A stretch of 64,000 nucleotides of DNA from Palaemon carinicauda (GCF_036898095.1 NC_090767.1:24698570-24762569); one strand, 5' to 3'. Positions 42,338 to 53,435 are shown, counted from the stretch's first letter. The notes: a model not told the origin generated them from the sequence alone. A program made the numbers and translations.

Positions 42338-43502
42338 TGTACGGGATCGACTTGGCATCGTGGACGAACTGGCGGTGTATTCATACGATGACGGGCACAT
42401 ACGTCTGGCAATACCTGTGTCACTACGAGACCAAGTTGTCTCTAACCTACACTCAGGCCACCAAAGTTCTGATTCAATGATTCGTAGGGCACGACAGGCT
42501 GTGTATTGGCCTGGGTTGGAGGGTCAACTGAAACTCAAGAGGATGCAGTGCAGAACATGTGACGTCATCGCTCCGTCCCAACAAAGGGAACCGCTATTGC
42601 CTACCCCACCCCCTGAATATCCTTTTCAACAAACGGTCACGGATGTGTCTCAAATGTGTGGAAAACAATATCTGGTATATGCAGATAGGCTTACTGGTTG
42701 GCTGGAAATTGCCTTCTTTCCAAATGGTGCCACTTCTGCTAAGTTGATTCCCCTCTTCCGACGATACTTCATGCAGTGGGGCGCCCCGGAAGAAATCTCC
42801 CTCGATGGTGGCACCAATTTGGTAAGCACTGAGATGGCTAGCTTCCTACAGAAATGGGGGGTTAGGATGAGAATATCCTCAGCCCATTACCCCCAATCCA
42901 ACGGGAGGGCAGAGGCAGCAGTACATATAGCAAAGAGAACCATTCAAGATAACACAAGAAGCGACGGAAGCCTCGACACAGATAGTTTTGCAAGAGCTAT
43001 TTTGCAATATAGAAATACGCCCTTAAGAGACATCGATAAATCACCGGCACAGTTAGCCATGGGACGACAACTCAGGGACTCAGTCCCCATGATTAAAAGC
43101 TATCATAAGATAACAGAACAGTGGGCAGACATTATGATAGACAGAGAGGAGAAGATGGGTAAACACCTGAGAAATGTCAAGTTCCATCATGATTCTAGCG
43201 CAAAGAGACTCCGCCCCTTGCAAGCGGGTACCACAGTAGCAGTGCAAAATGTTGTCTCTAAGGCCTGGGATCGTATTGCAAAAGTCGTTGAAATGAAAGG
43301 AGACCGCCAATATGTCATAAAACTAGATGGTAGTGGAAGAATATCAACGAGAAACAGAAAACATCTTCGGGAAATAAGAGTGCAGGATTTCCCCCCACCT
43401 ACTCGTTCACTTTCCCCCGCTGACTTGTGTGCCGACCCCCAACCCAGAAGAGGGACCAGGAAAATAAATCCTCCGAGTTGGCATGAAGACTATATTTTAT
43501 GA
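42338..43502 (+). pseudogene. Ty3-type integrase joined to protease by an internal deletion
   Basis: An open frame from 42312, different from that of gag. It has the HHCC zinc domain (NLHSGHQS ... CRTCDV, about 42450-42565) and the catalytic core: D in VTDVSQMCGKQYLVYADRLT, D in EISLDGGTNLVS, and E in QSNGRAEAAV. A C-terminal segment follows (RNRKHLREIRVQDF). The integrase looks intact from the N-terminal domain to the stop at 43500-43502. The junction with protease lies around 42320-42345, so roughly the whole RT-RNase H region is missing. A purine-rich tract AGAGAGGGGATG (43780-43791) is placed like the polypurine tract before a 3' LTR, just before the gap. Confidence 0.83.
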
Positions 43503-43822
43503 TTTTTCGATTATGTACAATTTGATTTCTCTTCTAATTATGCACAATTTGATATTTTTTTTTTGTACTGAATATGTGACCAGTTTATAATAATTTGATA
43601 ATTTCATGCAACTAAATGTCGTCTTACTTTGCAATGAGCACGTAATCGCGCTCCACTTATATGATTTGTGTTATCTTTTGTATAACACCATTTTGTCATC
43701 AGTATGCCTTATACTTCTCTTGCTGTATGATTACTTGATAAACCCTCAATTTCATGAAAAATGTAATACATTTATTTTAGAGAGGGGATGTAGAATGTTN
43801 NNNNNNNNNNNNNNNNNNNNNN

Positions 43823-43893
<71 letters not shown>

Positions 43894-43998
43894 ATAGCGA
43901 ATACTTGTAATAGGCTTCTCGCAGCTGTATTAAACAGTAACACGGTAAATTGCTCTACCAAAAAGCAAATGGAGTCTTCGCGGATGGACTAAAAAGTC
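43503..43998. other. Ty3 3' region, 23-N gap and (CT)n microsatellite
   Basis: AT-rich 3' UTR, a candidate LTR start (TGTAGAATGTT at 43789-43799), a gap at 43800-43822, then about 33 CT units (43825-43890) and about 108 bp of unassigned sequence to the end of the next DIRS. The LTR cannot be confirmed because of the gap. Confidence 0.6.
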
Positions 43999-44005
43999 TT
44001 TGTTC

Positions 44006-44210
44006 CGTAACTGGAATACAAATCACGCTATTTAATAGGGGTATTACTTTCAGCGTAGCTGAAATGACGAGCCATTAAAATTTAACGAGGGTTTACTAAC
44101 CACACCGCTAGTTAGCGGGGATAGGGGAGGGTAGCTTGCTAAACCCCCCCCCCACCCCCCCACCCCCACCCCTCACACACACCTGTGCTTGAGCTCACTT
44201 TACTTTTGGC
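44006..44210. repeat. DIRS copy 4 left terminal inverted repeat
   Basis: Inverted partner of 50620-50830. Contains a C-rich segment (44145-44180) that on the other strand is a run of G blocks. The first bases (TTTGTTCCGTAACTGGAATA) reappear inverted in the internal complementary region. Confidence 0.85.
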
Positions 44211-45399
44211 TCGGAGCAAGAACGGTTGTTTCCTCTCTCTCCTCGCCTGTTTTGGACTGCCATTAATTTTTGTCTTTTTACCTACTTTTTCTTATACTTG
44301 TAAATATATATATAAACATTCTTAATGTTTATGTATATATATGTGTATAGAAATGTTGTAAGTTTTCTTTTCAGTGTTTGTGCTTTGTGTGTGATATCGA
44401 CAACGACACTTGCATAGCAAGGCCACCACAGTTCCACTTCGTGGGGAACGACCTCTCCCTCACTGATCCATCGGTCTTCCTGTCGGCATATCCGTTAACT
44501 CGGCCACCGCAGGGGAATCGTCATCGCCTGGACCCTCTTCATTCATCTATTATCTTCGCTTTTCCTCTTTTCCAACGGGAAACGTATTCTCAGCGAAGGG
44601 AATATGGCCTTTTTTTAGATTGACTACGGTCTCTCTCTACTCGAGGTCGTTCACCTTTACTACTACTACGTACTATTACGGTAGCTCCTTTCCCGTTGCG
44701 GGTTAGGTTGCTATTCCGTTTGTTTGTCTCAATTATTTTTAGTGAAATCTAATTGTATTTTAACTTTTCAGCTTTTTCCGTGGGGAACACTTCCCTTCGG
44801 GGGTTCAGAGGTTCTCACTATTATATTCTTAGATGATTTAGATAATTATAATTCTGTTTTTATTACAGTTACTCCCCCCCCCCTTCGCCCGTGGATGTCA
44901 TCAGGTGGGCGCATACTTAATTCTTATTTTATGTTTTTCCCTCGGGGTTCCTCTTTGGAGTTCCTCCCCTACGGAATTTCTGTTAAAATAATTATTTAAT
45001 TTTATTTTCCCAGTTAACTATGCAGTTTTTCTTCGTTCGACTAAAGAGTGCCAACAAAGCAGAGCTGTCCCGTTCATGCCTGGGGATTCTGCTGTCGCTG
45101 CCGTCCCTCAGAGGACGTCGTCATGGGCGTTATCCCTTCTCTTAGAAGTACAGTACTCCCGTGACAACATGCCGGCACTTCAGATCATCGTAGACCGCTA
45201 ATGGAGGTTCACCTCCAGGGGTTGGACAACTTCCCTTTCGAGGGAGGTTTCCTCCCCAGGTGTGAGGTTTTCTCCCTTCAGATGGAGAACTTCCCATACC
45301 TTAATAAATTCATCGCCTTCGACTACTGTTGCTGCCCTGCGGCCAGACTTTTCTCCCTCCTTGCTGAGTTTCTCTTCCTTTAGGGGTGGAGCACAGTCT

Positions 45400-45765
45400 T
45401 GGCAAGTCTCTTCTACGAAGTGTTCACCTCTCTCGTTCGCGAGAGAGGCCACTCATAAAGACTTCTCTTCGGAGAATCGCTACTGCTAAGGTCAGCTTGC
45501 TGATCCACCAGCCCTAAGGGGCATCACCACGAGTGTCTTCATGTCTCTTCTAGGAAGTGTCACCCCTCTTGTTCGCGAGAGAGACCACTCACTCATAGAG
45601 ACTCCTCTTCGGAGGATCGCTACTGATAAGGTCAGCTTGCTGATCCAACGGCTTTAAGGGGCGTCATCACGAGTGTCCCCAAGTCTCTTCTACGAAGGGC
45701 ACCTCTCTCGTTCGCGGGAGAGGTCTCTCATAGAGACTCCGCCTCGGAGGATCAAGCAGAATTTC
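45400..45765. repeat. Three tandem units of about 138 bp in DIRS copy 4 gag
   Basis: TCGTTCGCGAGAGAGGCC, TTGTTCGCGAGAGAGACC and TCGTTCGCGGGAGAGGTC occur at about 45433, 45571 and 45709, each followed by ACTC[AC]TAGAGACT and CTTCGGAG. AAGGTCAGCTTGCTGATCCA links them. Each unit carries TTCGCGAGAG, a short palindromic element. Confidence 0.75.
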
Positions 45766-45917
45766 CAGTGACTTCTACCTTGTGCTGCAACGGGGTCCTT
45801 TGGACTTCGGTCCTGGACTCTAACACGGACCTTTTACGGTCCCATCAGCGGATGCTGGCCCTTCCAAAGGGCACATCTCAGTTCCTGATCGTCCTGCCAG
45901 CTGACCCATCAACCTAC

Positions 45918-46200
45918 TAGCGTGCGTGCGCGATCACCGATCTTCATACGCACGCAAGTGCCGACAATCTACTTACCGCTACCTTCGCGCGCGCGCTCGC
46001 TGATCTTCTTACGCGCGCAAGCGCCGACGATCTTTTCCGCGTGCGGGTATCGATGGTCTCCCTCGCGCGCCGATAGTCTTCCGCGCACGCGCGCCAATGG
46101 TCTTACGCGCGTGCGCCAACAAACTCGTACGCGCGCGCCGATAGCCACGCACGCGCGTGCCAACATTCTGGTACACGAGTACGCGCCGACGATCTTTTAT
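45918..46200. repeat. CG-alternating, imperfectly repeated tract
   Basis: About ten imperfect repeats of an ACGCGCGCGCCGAT-like word, each with a CGCGCG or GCGTGCGC core and a GATCTT/GGTCTT spacer. It is strikingly CpG-rich for this window. Alternating purine-pyrimidine CG tracts of this kind favour Z-DNA. It lies in the gag position of the DIRS and may once have coded an Ala/Arg/Asp repeat (ASADNLLTATFARA, SADDLF). Confidence 0.7.
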
Positions 46201-47479
46201 TTTCGCCCACATGGGCTCTTCATTCTGATCCTGCACACAATCTGATTCCTGCGCACTATGAAGTCTCGCCCGCGCGAGCGCTCCAGCAGTTTCCTGCGCG
46301 CGAGCCCTGGGTATTCTCCATCGCGCAAGCGCAATCGCCAATACCCTCCCACGCACGAGGCTGCAGGACAATGCGTGGTAAGGGTGCCATCACCGCATTC
46401 CCCCCCCCCCCCCCCCCGCAAGAGCAGAACAGCGCGCTTGCCGGTAGGGGGGAAGGTTCCAGAAAGGTCCAGGGACATTTCTTCCTTATCTTCTTTCTTC
46501 TTACAGGTGACTCCCCCTCCAGAGGGAGTGTCTGACAGCGCAGCCGGCAGCCCTGCTTTGGGGCTCTAATCAGAGCGGTAGCACAGGCTTTCAAGCCTGT
46601 TCTCTCTGAGTTGGGCCACAAATCCTTGGCTGCATTTACTGCCCTGGAGAGGAAAAGAGGAGTTTCGGACGCGGTAACTTCTCCGAGGATGAAGCTGTCT
46701 CCTCGTAAGTCTTCGAGGCAGGCACCCTCCCCCCTCAGACTTTTCTCCCTCCCCTTCGGACGAGGATTTCCCGTCCTCAGGAGAGTCACGTGAGGTGAGA
46801 CGTTCCCCCATCACACCATTGAGGGAAACCCCACCTCGCGCGGTAAAGTCTTCTCGAATAAGGGTGGAGAAGAGACTGCCTCCGTCGTCATTGGAGTCCT
46901 GCATCCCTCCCAGGAGGGAGTCGAAGGACTCCAAGACAATACCGGGAGGCCCCTAGCACCGAAATCTACAGGCTCAGACATTCTTCCGTTATGGGAACAA
47001 ACTTGTTTGAGCCTAAGGACGTGGAGCAGGCTGCTGAGAGGTGGAGGAAGTCAGTAAGACTCCCTCCTACATAGGGCTGTGACATTCAAGCCCTATAAAC
47101 CTCCAGCACCCCAGCAGCCACGTCCCACCAAGACCATGAAATCGACAACGGCAGCGAAGACAGTGGTGTCTAAGCCCTTTCCGGTCAAGGACAAGAAAGG
47201 CAAGAAGTCCTCCAGGGGAGGGAAGAATCCTAGAGGGAGCAGCTGAGGCCGCAAACGCTAGGATTGGCAGTCCCCCTGCATGTCCGCCAGTGGGGGGATG
47301 CCTACAAGGTTGCGCAGACAGGTGGCAGCAACTCGGGGCCGATTCCTGGACGATTTCCGTAATCAGTCAGGGATATCGCGTCCCGTTCACAACATCTCTA
47401 CCTCCCCTGAGGACGAATCCGGTGTCATTTAGCTCTTTTGCCATGGGATCAGCAAGGGGGCGGGCCCTTAGGGCAGAGG

Positions 47480-48700
47480 CCTAGATTAAAGCAAACTCCG
47501 TTCAGCATAGAGACCGCAAACACGGTCAGACTTGCAGTGAACCGCAAGACTTCATGTGTATACTGTATCTGAAGGACGCATACTTCCAGATCCCAGTCCA
47601 TCCGTCTTCAAGGAAGTACTTAGGATTCAGCATAGACAACAAGGGGTACCAGTTCAAGGTGCTGTGTTTCACCCTAATATCATCGTGGGCACACAGGATC
47701 GGCATCCATCTCCTCCGTTAACTGGATGACTGGCTGATCCTAGCAGACTCGGAGTCATCCCTTCTTCGACACTGAGACAAACTTCTAGGACTTTACCAGG
47801 ATCTGGGGATCATGGTAAATCTTGAGAAGTCCTCTCTGCTACCCACTCAAAGACTGGTTTACCTAGGCATGATTATAGACACCAATCCCCACAAAGCCTT
47901 CCCATCAGACGACAGGATAGCAAGGCTGAGGGGGGTCGTAAACCATTTCCTCAGACGAGAAGAGCTTCCAACCCAATCGTGGATACGTCTCCTTGGTCAC
48001 CTTTCATCCTTGGCTCGTCTAATTCCCAACGATCGCCTCAGGATGAGATCTCTCCAGTGGCGGCTCAAGTTCCGGGTGGAATCAAGGTTGCGATTCCCCG
48101 GACGTCATGATCCCTATGGGTCCTGCGGAATGGACGGACCGCCAGTGGTGGGTGACAGACGAGAACCTATGAAGAGGAGTGGATCTTCTTGTCCTTCCCC
48201 CGAATTTAATGCTGTTTTCGGACGCCTCAAAGAAGGGGGGGGGGCACGTTCTGTACCACAGGACCTCAGGCCTGTGGTCAGAATCAGAAAAGTGCCTCCA
48301 TATAAATCATCTAGAGATGAAGGATGGTTTGTTGGCCCTTCAGCAGTTCCAACAATAGCTTGCAGGTCACTGTGGTGGTGATGAGCGACAACACCACAGT
48401 AGTGGCTTACATCAACAAGCAAGGAGGTACGTTTTCGAAGCAGCTATCCCATCTCACAGTAGTGATACTGAGATGGACCGAAGTCCACTCGATTCCACTA
48501 TCGGCACGTTTCATTCCAGGCAAGAGGAATGTGCTCGCCGACAGTCTGAGCAGAGCGTCTCAGATAGTGAGTACCGAGTGGTCTTTGGATCATCTAGTAG
48601 CCAGCAAAGTCCTGACTTTGTGGGGTTTCCCCGACTGTGGATCTGTTTGCGACAGCGTTGAACTTCAAGGTTCCGCTGTACTGCTCCCCAGTCCCTGATC
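47480..48700 (+). pseudogene. DIRS copy 4 reverse transcriptase and RNase H
   Basis: RT motifs: PFSIETANTVRLAVNRK (about 47498), KDAYFQIPVHPSSRKYLGF (about 47573) and the catalytic box at 47719, which now reads stop-LDDWLILA because the tyrosine codon is TAA. LVYLGMIIDTN follows at about 47860. RNase H and linker: VMSDNTTVVAYINKQGGTFS (about 48377), FIPGKRNVLADSLSR (about 48510) and EWSLD. Frames shift at least three times. The loss of the YLDD tyrosine alone would inactivate the enzyme. Confidence 0.82.
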
Positions 48701-49991
48701 CCAACAACGATGGGACAACATTGACGTGTACGCCTTTCCCCCGTTCTGTCTGATGAGGAGGGTGCTCAACAAGACCAGAATATCAGTCAATCTTTCAATG
48801 ACCCTCATAGCTCCGCTATGGCATCACGCGGAATGGTTTCCGGACCTTCTGCAACTCGTAACGGAACTTCCGAGAGAACTCTCTCCGCGACACGAGCTAC
48901 TCAGACAACCACATGCCAACATCTTCCACAAAGCCGTAGCTTCGCTACGACTTCACGCCTGGAGACTATCCAGCATCTCCTCGCTGAGAGAGGATTTTCG
49001 CAACAAGTTGCGATTAGGATGTCTGGACATTTGCGAAAGTCATCCGCATCTGTCTACCAGGCAAAGTGGAAAGTCTTCGGTGGTTGGTATCTTGGAAGGG
49101 GTATCTCTCCACTAGATGCCACTATTCCAGCAATAGCGGAGTTCCTCGTGTATTTTCGGGAAGAAAAGGCGCCTTTCTGTCTCGGCGGTGAAAGGCTATC
49201 GCTCGGCCTTAAGTCTAGCCTTAGGCTCAAAGGAATGACCTTTTCTTCCTCGCTGGAACTTTCCCTACTCATACGAGCTTATGAACTTACCTGCCCTCAG
49301 TCGGATGTGAGACCTCCTCCATGGAACGTGGTTTGGGTTCTCAGGTCTCTTAAGAGACCTCACTATGAACCATTACGCCAAGCTTCAGTACGCCACCTAA
49401 CTTGGGAGACGGTGTTCTTACTAGCTTTGGCTTCGGCCAAGCGAGTCGGTGAACTTCATGGTCTCATATGACATCGCCCATGCAAGGGTATGGTGGGAAG
49501 GTAACGTTTAAACTCGTCCCTGGGTTTGGTGCTAAGACTCAAATCAGGGGGGCCGGGCGCTTGGTTCGACTCCTTCCGGATTCAGGTCTCCGTTCTATAA
49601 CAGATGTCCCAGACCTTCTCCTACTGTGCCCAGTAAGGAGTCTGAGGTTATATCTCAGAAGAACGGCTACAGTCCGTCCCCAGGTGCAAGCATTGTTAGC
49701 ACTGGGAGGATTAAGAGGAGGGTCACCAAGAACACCATCTGGGCATGGATTCGTAGGGTGATCCATCTGTCCCTGAATCCTGACGCTCCTCTGTCACGTC
49801 GCCCTAGAGCACATGATGTCATAGCTACGTCCCTGGCCTTCAAGAGAAATTTCTCAGTGACGCAGGTCCTTCAAGCTGGGGTCTGGAAGCGTCAAACGAC
49901 CTTCACAGCCCACTACCTGCAGGACGTGACCCACAGGAGCCTCGATACATTCTCTATCGGCCCTGTGGTGGCTTCACAACAGCTGGTCTAA
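48701..49991 (+). pseudogene. DIRS copy 4 tyrosine recombinase
   Basis: Linker MYAFPPFCLMRRVLNKTRIS (48726 on), then the N-terminal domain (ERGFSQQVAIRMSGHLR, YQAKWKVFGGWY) and the first Arg box in LALASAKRVGELHGL (about 49425). After a frameshift the C-terminal part reads PRAHDVIATSLAFKRNF (about 49800), where the H-x-x-R box appears to have lost two residues including the arginine (compare THEVRAVATSVAF in the copy at 4699-11046). The catalytic tyrosine box is FTAHYLQDVTH (about 49900). The stop is at 49989-49991. Order and spacing fit DIRS recombinases. Confidence 0.8.
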
Positions 49992-50477
49992 ACCTCAGGC
50001 TCTTTAGTGGGCAAGTAGCAGAAGGTTGAGGGCATTGTTACCCGGTTTTAGTCTGCATGAATGAAAAGGTATGTCTGGCTCTTATTCTTTTCTTCATCCT
50101 CCCCTCTCTTGGGAAAAGCAGCATCCTGGGTTCTCTGCACAGCTGACCTCAAACCACTGCAGGTAAACCATGCTTCTTTGTGTTCAGAGTATTAAGATAA
50201 TACTGTCACATCCCCATAACCTGACGAGGTGGTATTGGGAGTCCTAGCCTAAAGTTTCCTTCTAAGAGGCTACAGGTCAACTTCCTAGGACGAGTCACAC
50301 TTCAAACCTTCACACACAGCTTACGTAGGCCGCAGCCCTTGCACAGAGCAAGGTGCTAGTGAGGTGCAGGGACTCCTTATCGTTGAGTGCCGACACAGTC
50401 AGATACTGAGTCCCCGGGCAAAAAGCCAAAAGCCAGTAATGGCTGGGACTTACCACCCTACCTAAGGGTTAAGTCAC

Positions 50478-50580
50478 CCATATTAAATAGCGTGGTTTGT
50501 ATGTCAGTTACGGAACAAATGACAAATTCGTAGGTAATTTGTATTTTTCCTAACCATACAAACCTTAGCTATTTAATCAA
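50478..50580. repeat. DIRS copy 4 internal complementary region
   Basis: ATTAAATAGCGTGGTTTGTA through CAGTTACGGAACAAA is the inverse of the element's left extreme end (43999-44035). It is followed without gap by AATGACAAATTCGTAGG through TAGC, the inverse of the right extreme end (about 50775-50830). This is the same end-joining template arrangement as at 4946-5035, in an unrelated subfamily. Confidence 0.87.
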
Positions 50581-50619
50581 ACTTGCCCGCCAGCCCTGTC
50601 CCCCGTGAAGTCCTACCTC

Positions 50620-50830
50620 TAAGCAACGTGAGCTCAGCACAGGTGTGTGAGGGGGGGAGGGGTAACAAGCTACCCCTCCCTACCCCCCGCTAACTAGCGG
50701 TGTGGTAGTAAACCCTCGTTAAAATTCTAATGGCTCGTCATTTCAGCTACGCCGAAAGTAATAACCCATATTAAATAGCTAAGGTTTGTATAGTTAGGAA
50801 AAATACAAATTATCTCCGAATTTGTCATTT
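50620..50830. repeat. DIRS copy 4 right terminal inverted repeat
   Basis: Inverse of 44006-44210. The outermost bases AAATACAAATTATCTCCGAA and TTTGTCATTT differ from the left end, as expected. The G-rich block GAGGGGGGGAGGGG (about 50650) is the inverse of the C-rich block in the left arm. Confidence 0.85.
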
Positions 50831-51274
50831 TTCGCTTCGCTCAAAATCCGTTTCTTTGGGCTCAAGCCATGTCGTCCTGATGGAAGTTTACCAGAGAATT
50901 ACTAGAAAGTACTGTATCTGTGGATTTTCATAGGTGCCTTAACCTTGGGACAATTTTTTCTATGGTCACCCGGACCATCAAGACAAATGACGTTACCGTT
51001 ATCCGTCATTACCACTAATCATAGACAATGTTAGTGCTTCCTGCCCCCTGCAGGGAAGAGTCACACTAGACGGTAGAAAAGGGGCCTCAAGGTTAGCATA
51101 TATTGTATTAACAAGCATAAGTATCCACTAGATATACAAAAGTCTCACGGTTTGTATATATTGTCGGAACAATTAAGTGTCAACTATATCCATTGTTTGT
51201 AAGCATACAATAACATGAGGTTTACTTAACTAAGTAAGAGAACTCTGGCATTTTTAAACACAAGACTTCCCTGG
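50831..51274. other. Spacer sharing a short segment with 12897-12945
   Basis: TTTGGGCTCAAGCCATGTCG followed by TCCTGATGGAAG (50855-50887) matches 12909-12945 (GCTCAGGCCATGTCATCGTG, ATGGAAG). Both lie just outside a DIRS end of the same subfamily, so this may be part of an older repeat or target. No gene. Confidence 0.5.
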
Positions 51275-51410
51275 TATGTATATAGCTTACGTCCCTGACG
51301 TCACGACAGAAAAATTAGAAAAACTCGCGCCAATTGCCGATTAGATAGCCAGGTGTGCCACCGAGCGCCCCTAGCGAAGTATCTAGAAACCATCCCATGG
51401 ATATCCATAT
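51275..51410. repeat. Solo DIRS-type terminal repeat remnant
   Basis: TAGCTTACGTC, CACGACAGAAAAATTAGAAA and AACTCGCG, then GCCAGGTGTGCCACCGAGCGCC, align in order with the terminal repeat at 61605-61695 (TAGCTGACGTC, CGACAGAAAAACAC, AACTCGCG, GTGTGCCCACCAGCGCC). No internal DIRS sequence adjoins it. It lies about 170 bp before a kinase exon, so within an intron of the host gene. Confidence 0.55.
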
Positions 51411-51582
51411 TTTCCCTGTCGTCTTAGAGATTCAAAATATTAGTAAATTTGATTTTCTAATTTCATATAGTTAATTTTGACTTCTGTATCTATTTTATCA
51501 TCTTTATTCAGACATGAAATAACGTAATCATCCTATTACAGAAAAGGCGGAACATTTATCTAAACCTGCGTCCTATTTCCAG

Positions 51583-51764
51583 GCATCCTAATATACGAGA
51601 TGCTGGCCGGCTACCCTCCGTTCTTCGACAAAAACCCCTTCGGCATCTACGAAAAAATTCTGGGCGGACGCGTCGAGTGGCCGAGACACCTTGACGCGAC
51701 CGCGAAGGATCTCATCAAGAAGCTGCTGACGCAGGACCGCACAAAGCGGCTCGGGAACATGAAG
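51583..51764 (+). CDS. Pka-C3: PRKX/Pka-C3-type protein kinase, exon A (kinase C-lobe)
   Basis: Serine/threonine kinase catalytic subunit of the PKA/PRKX branch of AGC kinases. The exon follows a TTTCCAG acceptor and ends at AAG before GTAACT. After two bases completing a split Gly codon it encodes 60 residues: ILIYEMLAGYPPFFDKNPFG, then IYEKILGGRVEWPRHLDATA, then KDLIKKLLTQDRTKRLGNMK. These are kinase subdomains IX-XI, with the conserved Arg of subdomain XI in QDRTKRLG. GT-AG boundaries, in-phase joining to the next exon and freedom from stops mark a live gene. Upstream exons carrying the ATP site and HRD/DFG motifs were not found in the window; the DIRS element at 43999-50830 may sit in a preceding intron. 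Confidence 0.93.
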
Positions 51765-52540
51765 GTAACTCGCCCGTCTATGTACGGATCCACGACGCGT
51801 CTCGTTTCAGAGAGGACGCTCGCTTTCGTAGATGGAGACATCGTGGGTTGTGTGAGGGGGGTTAGGTTAAATCCTCTCATTTGTATTTGGTCAAATTAAT
51901 TGAATTTCCAGGTTGTTTATCTATGATATTTTTCTTATTAATTTTGAACGGTTGGGAAGAAGTTCTCATAAGCCAATGAACGGCAGCCCAAGGTGTCATC
52001 ACTAGAAACATCCCTTGCACTAAGACAATTGCAACTCGATTGCAAGGAAAAGAATACAGTGGGTTGGAAGGTGGTACGTACAATATCATTATTGCTACTT
52101 ACTTTGCTTAAAGTGTGCTAGTGAAGGGAATTCTCATTAGGTAGTTTTGACGATGCAGCTTTTGAGAGAAGAACCGAGTTAAGATAATACTGGAATTCCA
52201 CCTGTGGTGAGAGCTTCAAGAAGCTGACATACCAACACTATTAGCCGCGACGTCTGCGAAGGCATACCGAGATAAAGGAGCCATAATCGGGAGAGTTGAA
52301 GAGATCCTTCATCTTCTCCCAGATGATAGGCAGGGTAGAGAGGATAGGTAGAGGGGGGTAATGGAGAGGAAGAAGAAAGAAGAAAGGTACTGATAGCCTG
52401 AGAGGAAAGGTATTAAGGAAGTCCGAGTTAGAGATAATAGATCAACTGGAGGTCCCTGGATGAGAGGTTAGGAAAAGTTCGTCACAAGTATCAAACAGGT
52501 ACGGGAGAAGTTCTATGTCTTATTTTGAGGGCCAAAACAA

Positions 52541-52780
52541 GCAGAGTCGTTGAGTTAAAGGCAGAGTCATTAAGTTAAAGGTAGAGCCATTAAGTTAAAG
52601 GTAGAGTCATTAAGTTAAAGGCAGAGTCATTAAGTTAAAGGCAGAGTCATTAAGTTAAAGGCAGAGTCGTTGAGTTAAAGGCAGAGCCATTAAGTTAAAG
52701 GCAGAGTCATTAAGTGAAAGGCAGAGTCATTAAGTTAAAGGCAGAGTCATTAAGTTGAAGGCAGAGTCATTAAGTTAAAG
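52541..52780. repeat. 20-bp minisatellite, 12 units
   Basis: Exactly twelve units in perfect 20-bp register with consensus GCAGAGTCATTAAGTTAAAG. Substitutions are few (for example T/C at position 2 and G at positions 9 and 12), and two units begin the GTAGAG variant. The absence of indels suggests recent expansion. Confidence 0.97.
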
Positions 52781-53435
52781 TCCGAGCCAAGCACTCATTG
52801 CTCATCCTAGTCTCCGAGTTCTATCTACGTACGATGCATTGATCCACCTTACGATATTTCTCCGACGTCTCGATTGTTTAAGAGTGTAAAACTAGTGACT
52901 GCACCAAACTGTAATATGCTGAATTTGATTTAATCGGTTGAGTTTGTCAGACTGATATAGTTGAGTCTATGGGTAGTTAATATGTTTATCAAGATGATAC
53001 AGAATAAGTCTTAAATAATGGGTTACTGTATTGGATGATGTGAGGAAACTCTAGTGTGTATTCACGTATCGTACGTGTCAAGAGTAGAATTCCAATACGC
53101 GTATGAGGAGACTTACTGAGCTTTTCTCTAACTTATTCAAAACTAGAATCTAATTTCCACGGTGTTTCAGTCTACGTCAAAACAGAACTAAGTCCATTGT
53201 TTTTTTGTAATGCAATGGGAAAGAACTCAATGAACTTTTGTGTGATGTATTATTAAAGAACTTGGATATCATTTGAAAGTGAGTCATAAAGATTGTTATT
53301 TGGGAGTTTTTTTCACCTCTTTGGTACTCAAACTTCAAAATTCCTTTTCCTCCTCATGGTCTGTTTCATAATAAAATGTTTGTAGAGAATAGAAGATTAA
53401 ATGGAAGCTAAATAGGATAAGGTCAGATCAGTTAA

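Larger units (their letters stand above)
44378..47470 (+). pseudogene. DIRS copy 4 gag region, heavily degraded
   Basis: No continuous frame. Gag-like segments include CFVCDIDNDTC (44381 on), a repetitive middle with roughly 138-bp tandem units (45400-45760), a CG-rich repeat zone (45918-46200), and SELGHKSLAAFTALERKRG (46597-46660). A Lys/Ser-rich tail (KKGKKSSRGGKNPRGSS, about 47195-47245) ends it, as expected for the basic end of a DIRS gag. Assignment is by position between terminal repeat and RT and by composition. Confidence 0.55.
43999..50830 (+). mobile_element. DIRS-like retrotransposon copy 4, both ends present
   Basis: A 6.8 kb + strand element. Inverted terminal repeats lie at 44006-44210 and 50620-50830, sharing TACTTTC[AG]GCGTAGCTGAAATGACG and CACCGCTAGTTAGCGGGG. 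An internal complementary region is at 50478-50580. Between them are, in order, degenerate gag, RT, RNase H and tyrosine recombinase. It belongs to a different subfamily from 4699-11046, because the ends share no sequence. Many stops and frameshifts show that it is dead. Confidence 0.85.

Noticed and set aside
45918..46245. Arg/Ala-rich ORFs on both strands in the CG tract as a nuclear protein
   Set aside because: Composition follows from CG alternation; several frames and both strands look equally good, and it lies inside a DIRS gag.
52541..52780. CRISPR-like array
   Set aside because: Contiguous 20-bp repeats without spacers; a minisatellite in a eukaryotic intron.
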